7,142 nucleotides of DNA from Deltaproteobacteria bacterium. Lineage in GTDB: Bacteria; Desulfobacterota; Desulfobacteria; Desulfobacterales; UBA11574. A model generated the notes under the pieces. It was not told where the DNA came from and did not search any database. It worked only from the letters and a program-made list of their open reading frames with translations. Location: the NCBI GenBank assembly GCA_019313025.1, contig JAFDCA010000091.1, positions 1-7,142 on the forward strand, written 5' to 3'. Of the stretch, positions 1 through 5,809 are shown in pieces (position 1 is the stretch's first letter; each line of letters starts with the position of its first letter). The translations under genes were made by a program, and so were the position numbers.

Positions 1-22
1 CAAGTGAGTGACGAAAAAAAAA

Positions 23-50
23 TTGCAAGTTCAGGACGTTCAGTTATAAA
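23..50 (+). promoter_or_regulatory. Candidate sigma-70-type promoter upstream of the TerB-like gene
   Basis: TTGCAA (23-28) is followed after 16 bases by TATAAA (45-50), a 5/6 match to the -10 consensus. Transcription would start near 57 and leave a leader of about 165 bases before the first gene. A second, weaker option is TTGTCG (115-120) with GATATT (139-144) at 18-base spacing. The region 1-223 shows no supportable gene. One frame is open from the window edge to a TGA at 73-75, which could be the tail of an upstream gene but is too short to judge. Base-pattern matching alone supports this call. Confidence 0.25.
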
Positions 51-223
51 ACATAAAATAACCAGCGATACATGAATTAAAGCCCTTAAAGAAAAGTCGA
101 CTCTCTATACCGGTTTGTCGCTTGGAAACACAGGTTTCGATATTATTTTAAAAATGGTGTTTTGTTTCGCAAGGGTTGAAGTAAGGATTGTCAAAAAATA
201 AAATCGTATGAGGAGAATCTGAA

Positions 224-691
224 ATGCTTAATATCGTGAAGCGTTTTTTTGGTAAAGAAGGAAACCCCGATGCTGCCGGTCAGGGCGCAGGTCACGACAT
301 AAATGTAGCGACCTGCGCCCTGCTTGTGGAGATAGCACGCATCGATGGAACATTCACAAAAGAAGAGATGGAAACTGTTTTGTCAATCCTAAAAGAAAAA
401 TACGGTCTGTCCCGGGAACACGCAGATGCCCTGATTGCAGAGGCTGAAAAGGAACTGGAAGAGAGTGTCGACTTATGGCAATTTGCCAGACTGATCAACG
501 AAAATTACTCCAATGAAGAAAAAATGGAAATCATTGAAACCTTGTGGCGGGTCGTTTACGTCGACGGAAAAATGGACCAATACGAACATTATCTGATGAA
601 CAAGCTTAAAAACTTACTGCGTGTTTCTCACCATCAGCTCATCGAGGCGAAATTAAAGGTGAGACATTCCAGTGAAGATTCACCGACCTAA
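224..691 (+). CDS. TerB-like (COG4103-type) protein of unknown function
   Basis: Predicted soluble, all-helical cytoplasmic protein of 155 residues with no signal peptide or membrane segment. It shows the two-copy acidic pattern of the TerB fold: a helix ending in IARIDGTFTKEE (about residues 37-48) and a second unit VVYVDGKMDQYEHYL (about 110-124), each with an Asp-Gly turn followed by acidic residues that could bind a metal. Family members occur in tellurite-resistance clusters, but the stand-alone COG4103 form is widespread and has no settled function, so tellurite resistance should not be assumed. The start at 224 is well supported by AGGAG at 211-215, eight bases upstream. Residues 11-24 form a Gly/Ala-rich linker after a basic N-terminal helix (KRFFGK). 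It is the first of four co-directional genes, with a 67-base gap to the HD-GYP gene. Family call is fairly firm; function is unknown. Confidence 0.82.
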   Translation: MLNIVKRFFGKEGNPDAAGQGAGHDINVATCALLVEIARIDGTFTKEEMETVLSILKEKYGLSREHADALIAEAEKELEESVDLWQFARLINENYSNEEKMEIIETLWRVVYVDGKMDQYEHYLMNKLKNLLRVSHHQLIEAKLKVRHSSEDSPT

Positions 692-712
692 AAAACCGGA
701 ATTACGAGGAGT

Positions 713-769
713 ATGACGGTAAAAACGAGGAAAATGGTAAAAGGATATAACAATAACCATGGTTGCTGA
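713..769 (+). other. Possible 18-codon leader ORF overlapping the HD-GYP start
   Basis: An ATG at 713 directly after the purine-rich string ACGAGGAGT opens an 18-codon frame (MTVKTRKMVKGYNNNHGC). It stops at 767-769, overlapping the first codons of the HD-GYP gene by 11 bases in another frame. A second in-frame ATG at 734 has GAGG at 727-730 just upstream. The peptide is basic. It may be fortuitous, or it may couple translation to the downstream gene, whose own Shine-Dalgarno sequence is poorly spaced. The AGGAG-to-ATG distance of two bases at 713 is shorter than usual, which argues against strong initiation. Confidence 0.18.
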
Positions 770-2039
770 TAAAATTCGGGTTAATATCTTCGATATGGTG
801 GCTTCCATCGCCAGAGTTGTCGATATGATGAGTCCGGTTGTTGGAAATCACCATATGCAGGTTGCCTATTTGGCCTATCGATTGGGTGAAGAACTCCGGC
901 TGTTGGATGACAAAAAATTTGATCTTTTTATTGCCGGTGCATTGCATGATATCGGGGCATTCTCTCTGCAGGATCGGCTGGACTTGCTTGAATTTGAGGA
1001 TACAAAACCCGGGGAGCATTCCATGGCCGGCAGTCTTATCCTTGAAACATTTGAACCATTTTCGAAGATCGCCAGACTCATAAAGTTTCATCATGTTCAC
1101 TGGAATAATGGAGAAGGGGCCTTTCAACATGGTGAATCCGTTCCCAATGGAAGTCATATAATCCATCTGGTGGATCGAGTGGCGGTCAAATTCTCCAAAA
1201 GTGCGCCGGTTTTAAGTCAAGTGCACAGTATTTGCCGTGCAATTTCAGAGTATAAAGGTGATGTTTTCGTTCCTGAGCATGTTGACGCCCTGATATGCAT
1301 GGCCAATAAAGAGCATATTTGGTTGGATCTGATGTCAGAATCCATGGAAGCGATTTTAAAGCAGACGGTTTTGTATCAAGCAAAGGAACTTACCATCGAA
1401 GAAATGGTTGATTTTTCGCGGTTGATATGCCGGCTGATCGATTTCAAAAGCAAATTTACGGCTGCCCATTCCAGCGGAGTAGCGGCGGTGGCCATTGAGC
1501 TGTCAAGATTGTCGGGTTTTTCAAAACATGAACGACGACTTATTGAGATTGCCGCTTATTTGCACGATCTCGGCAAACTTGCCATCCCTTCTGAAATTCT
1601 TGAGAAACAGGATAAGCTCACCGATAACGAACGATTTATTATGCGGTCTCATGTTTATCATACGTATCGGGTTTTCGAACCTTTTGAAGTGTTGAAAGTC
1701 GTTGGTTCCTGGGGAGCATTACATCAAGAACGGCTCAATGGCACCGGATATCCTTTTGGATTAACATCGGACGAATTGCCTCTTGGTGCAAGAATTATGG
1801 CCGTAGCTGATGTTTTTACGGCGTTGACGGAAGATCGACCCTACCGGAAAGGGATGGATTCTAAAAATACCAAAGCCGTGTTAAAATCGATGGTGGAGGC
1901 CGGTGAATTGGATAATAATCTGATCGATATGGTTTTCAAGCATTATGACAAGATGAATGACGTGCGCGATTCGGCACAAAGGGAAGCCATCCGAAGCTAT
2001 GACGCGTTCCTGGCAGTTCTTCATGACGTTGTAAAATGA
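759..2039 (+). CDS. Tandem HD / HD-GYP domain protein, putative cyclic-dinucleotide phosphodiesterase
   Basis: A 426-residue soluble protein made of two HD-type domains. The C-terminal one (about 215-400) is HD-GYP: H237, H269-D270 followed by LGK (K273), H298, the GYP signature HQERLNGTGYP (322-332) and D351 in ADVFTALTEDRPYR. HD-GYP enzymes hydrolyse c-di-GMP or cGAMP. The N-terminal half (about 25-145) repeats the metal-ligand spacing with H31, H63-D64, H87, H111-H112 and D139, but has HDIGAF without the Lys and no GYP. In the C-terminal domain the usual second His of HHE is Gln323. No receiver, PAS or membrane segment is present, so the input signal is not visible. Start: ATG 759 has only AAGGA (741-745) at a long 13-base spacing; M13 (795) is the alternative. 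It probably shares an operon with the flanking genes. Fold is certain; activity and substrate are inferred. Confidence 0.9.
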   Translation: MVADKIRVNIFDMVASIARVVDMMSPVVGNHHMQVAYLAYRLGEELRLLDDKKFDLFIAGALHDIGAFSLQDRLDLLEFEDTKPGEHSMAGSLILETFEPFSKIARLIKFHHVHWNNGEGAFQHGESVPNGSHIIHLVDRVAVKFSKSAPVLSQVHSICRAISEYKGDVFVPEHVDALICMANKEHIWLDLMSESMEAILKQTVLYQAKELTIEEMVDFSRLICRLIDFKSKFTAAHSSGVAAVAIELSRLSGFSKHERRLIEIAAYLHDLGKLAIPSEILEKQDKLTDNERFIMRSHVYHTYRVFEPFEVLKVVGSWGALHQERLNGTGYPFGLTSDELPLGARIMAVADVFTALTEDRPYRKGMDSKNTKAVLKSMVEAGELDNNLIDMVFKHYDKMNDVRDSAQREAIRSYDAFLAVLHDVVK

Positions 2040-2080
2040 ATACCAAGAATTAAACTAAAAAAAGATAGACATCTTAATTA

Positions 2081-2104
2081 AAGGAGACATATATTAAATA
2101 TATG
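2081..2104 (+). promoter_or_regulatory. Unusual translation-initiation region: SD followed by palindrome containing the start codon
   Basis: A strong AAGGAG (2081-2086) lies 15 bases before the ATG at 2102, much farther than the usual five to nine. The interval holds a perfect inverted repeat with a one-base centre, CATATATT-A-AATATATG (2088-2104), whose right arm contains the ATG itself. In mRNA this weak A-U stem could hide the start codon or, when folded, shorten the SD-to-start distance. Alternatively translation starts at the in-frame ATT 2093, six bases after the SD. All coordinates are read directly; the regulatory role is inference. Confidence 0.4.
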
Positions 2105-2830
2105 AAAGTGATAAGCGGCATCGCATATAATTATAAAGGACTAAAAATGGGATTGAAGACACCGGTGCTCCTATTTTGGGGACTCGTTCGATTTTTCGTC
2201 ATTGTAATACTCACGGTTGTGTCAGCAAGCCTTATACTTAACTATCACAATGAAATTCTGGGCTTTTTATGGGGAAAGCCGGAGAGTAACTGGATCGTCT
2301 GGTTGTGGTATGTTGTTTCCTGGCTCTTGACCCTCCTGCTTATGGGACTTTCGGCGGTGATTTCATTTCTCATAGCCCAGATTTTATTCAGCGTAATGAT
2401 CATGGATACCATGTCCAGGATTACAGAACAGCGGGTGACCGGGAAAGAAAAAATGGCCAAACACATGTCCTGGTTTAAGTATTTTTTCTATCTGCTCAGG
2501 CAGGAAATTCCCAGGGCGGTTATTCCGGTAATAATCATCCTGATACTCATGGTTTTGGGGTGGCTCACACCGTTGTCTCCTGTGACTACGATGATTTCAG
2601 CTCTCGCAGCCGGGGTTTTTCTGGCCTGGGACAACACGGACTTGATTCCGGCCAGAAGACACGAATCCTTTGGAGATCGGTTTGGATTTCTGCTTAAGAA
2701 CCTTGGTTTTCACCTCGGTTTCGGGCTCTGGTTTCTCATTCCGGTTCTAAATATCCTCTTTTTATCCTTTGCACCAGTTGGGGCCACACTCTATTATATC
2801 GAGCGTATAGACGCCGAAACACCTCAATAG
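2102..2830 (+). CDS. EI24-domain (CysZ-like) integral membrane protein
   Basis: A 242-residue inner-membrane protein. Hydrophobic stretches lie at about 22-46, 64-100 (long, possibly two segments or a hairpin), 139-157, 160-178 and 203-226. The basic loop PARRHESFGDRFGFLLKN (about 183-200) followed by GFGLWFLIPVLNILFLSFAPVGATLYYIE is the typical C-terminal signature of the EI24/CysZ superfamily (PF07264, COG2981). E. coli CysZ, the best-studied member, is a sulfate permease of about 250 residues. That would fit a sulfate-using organism, but many EI24 proteins have no known substrate and there are no cysteine-biosynthesis genes here, so transport of sulfate is not claimed. No catalytic motif is visible. 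The gap from the HD-GYP stop is 62 bases and contains no terminator; the start-site problem is described in the adjoining regulatory entry. Family call is good, function open. Confidence 0.82.
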   Translation: MKVISGIAYNYKGLKMGLKTPVLLFWGLVRFFVIVILTVVSASLILNYHNEILGFLWGKPESNWIVWLWYVVSWLLTLLLMGLSAVISFLIAQILFSVMIMDTMSRITEQRVTGKEKMAKHMSWFKYFFYLLRQEIPRAVIPVIIILILMVLGWLTPLSPVTTMISALAAGVFLAWDNTDLIPARRHESFGDRFGFLLKNLGFHLGFGLWFLIPVLNILFLSFAPVGATLYYIERIDAETPQ

Positions 2831-2888
2831 TTGAAACCCCTATTTTGATATTTAAAATGCAGAAATGCAGTTAATAGAGGACTCAAAT

Positions 2889-4154
2889 ATGCCGAATGAT
2901 AAAAGGTCGGTTATGGCAACTCCCGAGATTACCGTTTATGGCGCCCATTGGTGTCCCGATTGCCGACAGAGCAAACAGTTTTTGGGAGAGCACCAGATTC
3001 CTTATAACTGGGTGGATATCGAATCCGACCAAGAAGCCGAAGAATTCGTGATCCAGACAAACAAAGGAAAGCGTATTATTCCTACCATTGTGTTCGGCGA
3101 CGGCTCTTTTCTGGTGGAACCGACCAACGCTGAACTGGCAGCCAAATTGGGGTTGAAGACTTCTGCCAGTCGAAGTCATTATGATTTGCTGGTTCTTGGG
3201 GGTGGTCCGGCTGGGCTCACCGCCGCCCTTTATGCGGCTCGTGAATATATCGATACCCTAGTCATTGAGCGTGCCGCTTTCGGTGGACAGGCCGCCGGTA
3301 CCGAAAAGCTGGACAACATGCCCGGGTTTCCCGATGGTGTGGCGGGGATTGAGTTTTCAAGGCGTTTGCGTTTGCAGGCCGAAAGATTTGGGGTTGAGTT
3401 ACTACAGGCCCAGGAAATTACAGAAGTCCGGAGGCATCACAATTATCACCGCGTGAAGACCAAAGACGGACAGGTGTATAGCGCTCGAGCACTGCTCATT
3501 GCCACGGGAAGCCGATATAAGCGTCTAAACGTTCCTGGTGAAACCGAGTATCTCGGGGCTGGCGTGCATTTTTGCGCCACTTGCGATGGACCTTTTTATG
3601 TGAATAAACGGGTTGCCGTTATCGGCGGCGGTAACAGCGCCACCGAAGAAAGTTTGCTGCTTACCAAGTTTGCCGAGCAAGTCACCATACTGGTGCGAAA
3701 TTCCCGATTCAAGGCCAGCAAGATTATTCAAGAAAGTATTTTTAGCAATCCTAAAATCGATATTCGCTGGCAGACGGAAGTGAAGGAATTCATCGGAGAG
3801 CACTCAAAGCTTACAGGCGTTCGATTTTTAAACAATAAGACCGGTTCAGAAGAGACCTTACCGGTGGACGGAGCCTTTATTTTTATTGGACTGACACCGA
3901 ATACCGGTTACCTTGAGGGTAGTGGTATTGTGCTGGATCCATGGGGTTTTGTTGTTACCGGCCACGATTTGTTGCACACTGATAGGCGGCCAAAAGATTT
4001 TGTGGATCGCGACCCTCACCTCTTGGAGACGAGTGTACCGGGTATTTTTGCTGCAGGCGATGTGAGAGATAAAAGCACCAAACAGGTGGCAAGTGCCGCA
4101 GGTGAGGGAGCAAGTGCAGCTTTAGTCATTAGAGAGTATTTAAAGACCAAATAA
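2889..4154 (+). CDS. Thioredoxin-reductase-like flavoprotein with N-terminal glutaredoxin/mycoredoxin-like domain
   Basis: A fusion of 421 residues, about 100 longer than ordinary thioredoxin reductase. Residues 12-92 are a thioredoxin-fold domain resembling glutaredoxin/mycoredoxin: ITVYGAHWCPDC (active CxxC at C22 and C25) and cis-Pro P65 in IIPTIVF. Residues 98-421 are the reductase: FAD motif GGGPAG (104-109), redox centre CATC (C229, C232), dinucleotide motif GGGNSA (246-251) and C-terminal FAD motif GIFAAGDV with D391. Electrons would pass NAD(P)H to FAD to CATC and then probably to the fused CPDC, an AhpF-like logic. The usual HRRxxxR NADPH 2'-phosphate motif reads VRNSRFK (269-275), so cofactor preference may be altered. 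An insertion around 358-380 precedes the last FAD motif, as in TrxR homologues fused to regulatory domains. Start: ATG 2889 has AGAGG at 2876-2880 with 8-base spacing; ATG 2865 has no SD, while ATG 2913 (AAAAGG upstream) is possible. Last gene of the presumed operon. Confidence 0.9.
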   Translation: MPNDKRSVMATPEITVYGAHWCPDCRQSKQFLGEHQIPYNWVDIESDQEAEEFVIQTNKGKRIIPTIVFGDGSFLVEPTNAELAAKLGLKTSASRSHYDLLVLGGGPAGLTAALYAAREYIDTLVIERAAFGGQAAGTEKLDNMPGFPDGVAGIEFSRRLRLQAERFGVELLQAQEITEVRRHHNYHRVKTKDGQVYSARALLIATGSRYKRLNVPGETEYLGAGVHFCATCDGPFYVNKRVAVIGGGNSATEESLLLTKFAEQVTILVRNSRFKASKIIQESIFSNPKIDIRWQTEVKEFIGEHSKLTGVRFLNNKTGSEETLPVDGAFIFIGLTPNTGYLEGSGIVLDPWGFVVTGHDLLHTDRRPKDFVDRDPHLLETSVPGIFAAGDVRDKSTKQVASAAGEGASAALVIREYLKTK

Positions 4155-4176
4155 AATATTCGAAAGGTATGAATTC

Positions 4177-4295
4177 CGCAGCATTGTTGAAGCAGAATAT
4201 TTAATTTTGCCTTGATCTCGCTAGGTGAGGTTTCCGCCACACGCCGCAGGCGGTTACTTCCCACTCGCTTCAACAAGCTGCGCAGAATATTTTAA
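4177..4295. repeat. Complex inverted-repeat element in the convergent intergenic gap
   Basis: CGCAGCATTGTTGAAGC (4177-4193) pairs with GCTTCAACAAGCTGCG (4267-4282) over 16 base pairs with a single bulged A. Each arm runs into the same AT-rich word: GCAGAATATTTAA at 4192-4204 and GCAGAATATTTTAA at 4282-4295, in direct orientation. Inside the 73-base loop are two further hairpins: ATCTCGC/GTGAGGT (4215-4221 with 4225-4231, two G-T wobbles) and CCGCC/GGCGG (4234-4238 with 4249-4253), the latter competing with CGCC/GGCG (4242-4245 with 4249-4252). The element fills the gap between two convergent genes. It may act as a bidirectional terminator, but the layered structure and direct end repeats also suit a dispersed REP/MITE-like sequence or a structured RNA. 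Copy number cannot be judged from one window. Confidence 0.6.
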
Positions 4296-4303
4296 CTACC
4301 CGA

Positions 4304-4600
4304 TCAAAGCACCATACCTAAATTATAGCATTCGTATTTTGCCGGTTCGTCAAGCAATGTTTCAAATCCGGTTTCAATTTCAGATCGCAAATCCGTATTT
4401 TTCCACTGATTCCAATTCTCGATTTTCTGCCACATGGATACTACCACCACATTGTTGGGATCGTTGCAGTCAGTCAACGTCTCCGACGAAATATAACCCT
4501 GCTGCCCCATGGCCGCGTAGCGTGCTTTGATAAGGAGTTTAGACGCTTCGTTCAACATGCCGTTTTTAATTTTTCTCTTGATTAAGACTTTGACTGCCAT
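4304..4600 (-). CDS. Small ABM-domain (antibiotic biosynthesis monooxygenase-like) protein
   Basis: A 98-residue cytoplasmic protein with the dimeric alpha/beta (ferredoxin-like) ABM pattern: N-terminal strand AVKVLIKRKIK, a helix rich in Lys/Leu, then QQGYISSETL (33-42), DPNN, a hydrophobic strand VVVVSMW (51-57) and the WNQW motif (63-66). Family members include quinone monooxygenases and haem-degrading enzymes, but most short stand-alone ones, common in anaerobes, have no known reaction, and no haem-ligand pattern can be asserted. The start is secure: AAGGAGG (4606-4612) lies five bases upstream of ATG. It converges with the Grx-TrxR gene and lies 131 bases downstream of the Crp-fold gene on the same strand. 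The hairpin between the latter two suggests separate or attenuated transcription. Two Cys (45 and 91) are not arranged as a redox motif. Confidence 0.75.
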   Translation of the reverse strand: MAVKVLIKRKIKNGMLNEASKLLIKARYAAMGQQGYISSETLTDCNDPNNVVVVSMWQKIENWNQWKNTDLRSEIETGFETLLDEPAKYECYNLGMVL

Positions 4601-4688
4601 AATGGCCTCCTTTCGTTATATCGGTGAATAATGTGTGATTATTAAAACATTCAAGTCCAAAGAAATGGAAGTCAGAAAGGTAAAGCCG

Positions 4689-4726
4689 CCCCTTATTGAC
4701 CGATTCTATGGATGATCAATAAGGGG
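4689..4726 (-). terminator. Hairpin between the Crp-fold gene and the ABM gene, probable terminator
   Basis: CCCCTTATTGA (4689-4699) and TCAATAAGGGG (4716-4726) form a perfect 11-bp stem with a 16-base loop, six bases past the stop codon of the minus-strand Crp-fold gene. On the minus strand the stem is followed by CGGCTTTACCTTTCTGAC, which has interrupted T runs rather than a strong U tract, so termination may be partial or act mainly by 3'-end protection. The plus-strand side has no T run at all, so the minus orientation is preferred. Confidence 0.55.
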
Positions 4727-4731
4727 TATCA

Positions 4732-5220
4732 TCATGTAACAGCTTCGGAGTGTTCAATCTGACCGGAACCCAAGGTCGGTGACGCATCAGCTACGGATGA
4801 CGAGGTGATCATCTTGTAACTGCAGAGTAAACGATAGCCGATGGTTCCTGCCAGACGTTTATAGAAGATGACCCCGTTGGTCGGGTCTTCTTCGGTTATC
4901 TTTTGTAAAGTTCTTCTGTCAAATTTTTGTAATATGGCGTCTTTTGTACATTCAGCCGATGCAGAATAAACATCTCGGTCGATTAGACTCGACCAACCGA
5001 AAGCCTCTCCCGCATGATCGACGGTATGAACCATCTGGCCGACTTCACCGATGGTCAGCTTAATTCGCCCTTTAATTAAAATGTAAAAATACGTGGCGGG
5101 ATCTCCTTCATGAAAAAGAAAATGTCCTTTTGGATGAGATTCTTTTTCTGCGGATTCCATCACTTTCTTCACGAAATTTTTGTTCATGCCCCAAAAGAGA
5201 TCTGCTTGTTGAAAATACAT
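4732..5220 (-). CDS. Stand-alone cyclic-nucleotide-binding-fold (Crp/Fnr-type) protein without HTH
   Basis: A 162-residue protein consisting of one Crp-type sensor beta-barrel (about 5-110) plus a helical tail. Visible landmarks are FLFHEGDPATYFYILIKGRIKL (34-55), the conserved Gly-rich turns and the pocket GEAFGWSSLIDRDVYSASAEC (71-91). Against the consensus FGELALxxxxPRAA the ribose-binding Glu is Trp76 and the phosphate-binding Arg is Tyr85, so canonical cAMP or cGMP binding is unlikely. The protein ends in a Ser-rich tail (139-162) where full Crp regulators of about 220 residues have a helix-turn-helix, so it should not bind DNA by the usual mode. Cys91 and Cys133 do not resemble an Fnr iron-sulfur cluster set. 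AAAGGAGG (5225-5232) sits four bases before ATG, a strong start. It probably works as a small-molecule or protein-interaction sensor; partner unknown. Confidence 0.82.
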   Translation of the reverse strand: MYFQQADLFWGMNKNFVKKVMESAEKESHPKGHFLFHEGDPATYFYILIKGRIKLTIGEVGQMVHTVDHAGEAFGWSSLIDRDVYSASAECTKDAILQKFDRRTLQKITEEDPTNGVIFYKRLAGTIGYRLLCSYKMITSSSVADASPTLGSGQIEHSEAVT

Positions 5221-5359
5221 GGTTCCTCCTTTCTCTCCTAATTGCCACTAAACACATACCAAAAATGATCCAGATTCCGTGGCAGTTATAATGGAGACGA
5301 AAGAGTAGGTTTTAGAATAAAGCGTCGAAATCTGTAGGCCCCTGACGTTGGATAAATAT

Positions 5360-5390
5360 CCCCAAAGAGGTGAAGTGCCGCTCTTTGGGG
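5360..5390. repeat. Perfect 10-bp hairpin in the divergent gap
   Basis: CCCCAAAGAG (5360-5369) and CTCTTTGGGG (5381-5390) form a 10-bp stem with an 11-base loop. Neither strand has a T run after it, so it is not a classical intrinsic terminator. It lies about 140 bases upstream of the Crp-fold start. Together with the hairpin past that gene's stop, it means the gene is flanked on both sides by stems ending in CCCC/GGGG. It could be a processed RNA end or a protein-binding palindrome. Confidence 0.5.
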
Positions 5391-5726
5391 CACCATATGG
5401 GAATTTTCAGAATACCCATTTTTGATCGCATCCTTTTAATTGCTTGACGTTTGGATTGAAATACCTTTGTGCAAATGCTGAAGCCGATCAATTCGAGGCA
5501 GATCGAAAAGCAGGGGGAAATCTGCTGTCGGTTTCATGGTGATGATGAACAGAAATGTTGCCGTCTAAATAAGATTCATACAAGCGTTAAGGGAGCAGGA
5601 ATGTCAAGTATGGGATGATGTCCGTGCAGCTTAGAATGTGTTGAACTGAAAAACAGCGCATATCGCCTATAAATTATATAACTTTATACCATAGAAAATT
5701 TCAGCATGTCAAACTATTTATATAAA

Positions 5727-5744
5727 ATATTGTCATATCAATAT
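5727..5744. promoter_or_regulatory. Operator-like palindrome upstream of the deacetylase gene
   Basis: ATATTG-TCATAT-CAATAT is a symmetric 6-6-6 inverted repeat about 140 bases before the deacetylase start. A second symmetry, CATAT-CA-ATATG (5734-5745), overlaps it. The dyad resembles binding sites of dimeric HTH regulators. It does not match the FNR (TTGAT-N4-ATCAA) or CRP (TGTGA-N6-TCACA) consensus, so no regulator is named. In such AT-rich DNA a chance palindrome is possible. Confidence 0.25.
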
Positions 5745-5800
5745 GTTGAATTAACCATAACCACGGCTTGCATCGAATATTTTCTTATGGTAATTATGAA

Positions 5801-5809
5801 TGATATTAT
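5801..5809 (+). promoter_or_regulatory. Candidate extended -10 promoter of the deacetylase gene
   Basis: TGATATTAT contains the extended TGn element followed by TATTAT, a 5/6 match to the -10 consensus. No good -35 box is present 16 to 18 bases upstream. Transcription would begin near 5816, leaving a leader of about 53 bases. A competing option is TTGCAT (5768-5773) with AATTAT (5792-5797) at 18-base spacing. Confidence 0.33.

Noticed and set aside
1..75. Open frame from the left edge to TGA at 73-75, possible C-terminus of an upstream gene
   Set aside because: Only 24 codons in AT-rich DNA; chance is a good explanation and there is no recognisable motif.
224..691. Tellurite-resistance gene terB in the strict sense
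   Set aside because: No other ter genes are present and the stand-alone COG4103 form is common outside tellurite clusters.
702..1166. Minus-strand open frame of 154 codons
   Set aside because: Lies antisense to the well-supported HD-GYP gene, has no recognisable domain, and is the kind of shadow that coding constraint produces.
2865..2888. Upstream ATG as start of the Grx-TrxR gene
   Set aside because: No Shine-Dalgarno precedes it; it falls in a tandem AAATGCAG duplication (2855-2870), whereas ATG 2889 has AGAGG at good spacing.
4016..4276. Minus-strand open frame of 86 codons
   Set aside because: Covers the end of the Grx-TrxR gene and the inverted-repeat element; the frame is explained by these and shows no protein family.
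4177..4295. Integron attC site
   Set aside because: The arms have GTT before AAC, opposite to the outer RYYYAAC...GTTRRRY layout of attC, and there is no integrase or cassette structure.
4225..4530. Plus-strand open frame of 101 codons
   Set aside because: Antisense to the ABM-domain gene, which has a strong ribosome-binding site and family motifs; the plus frame has neither.
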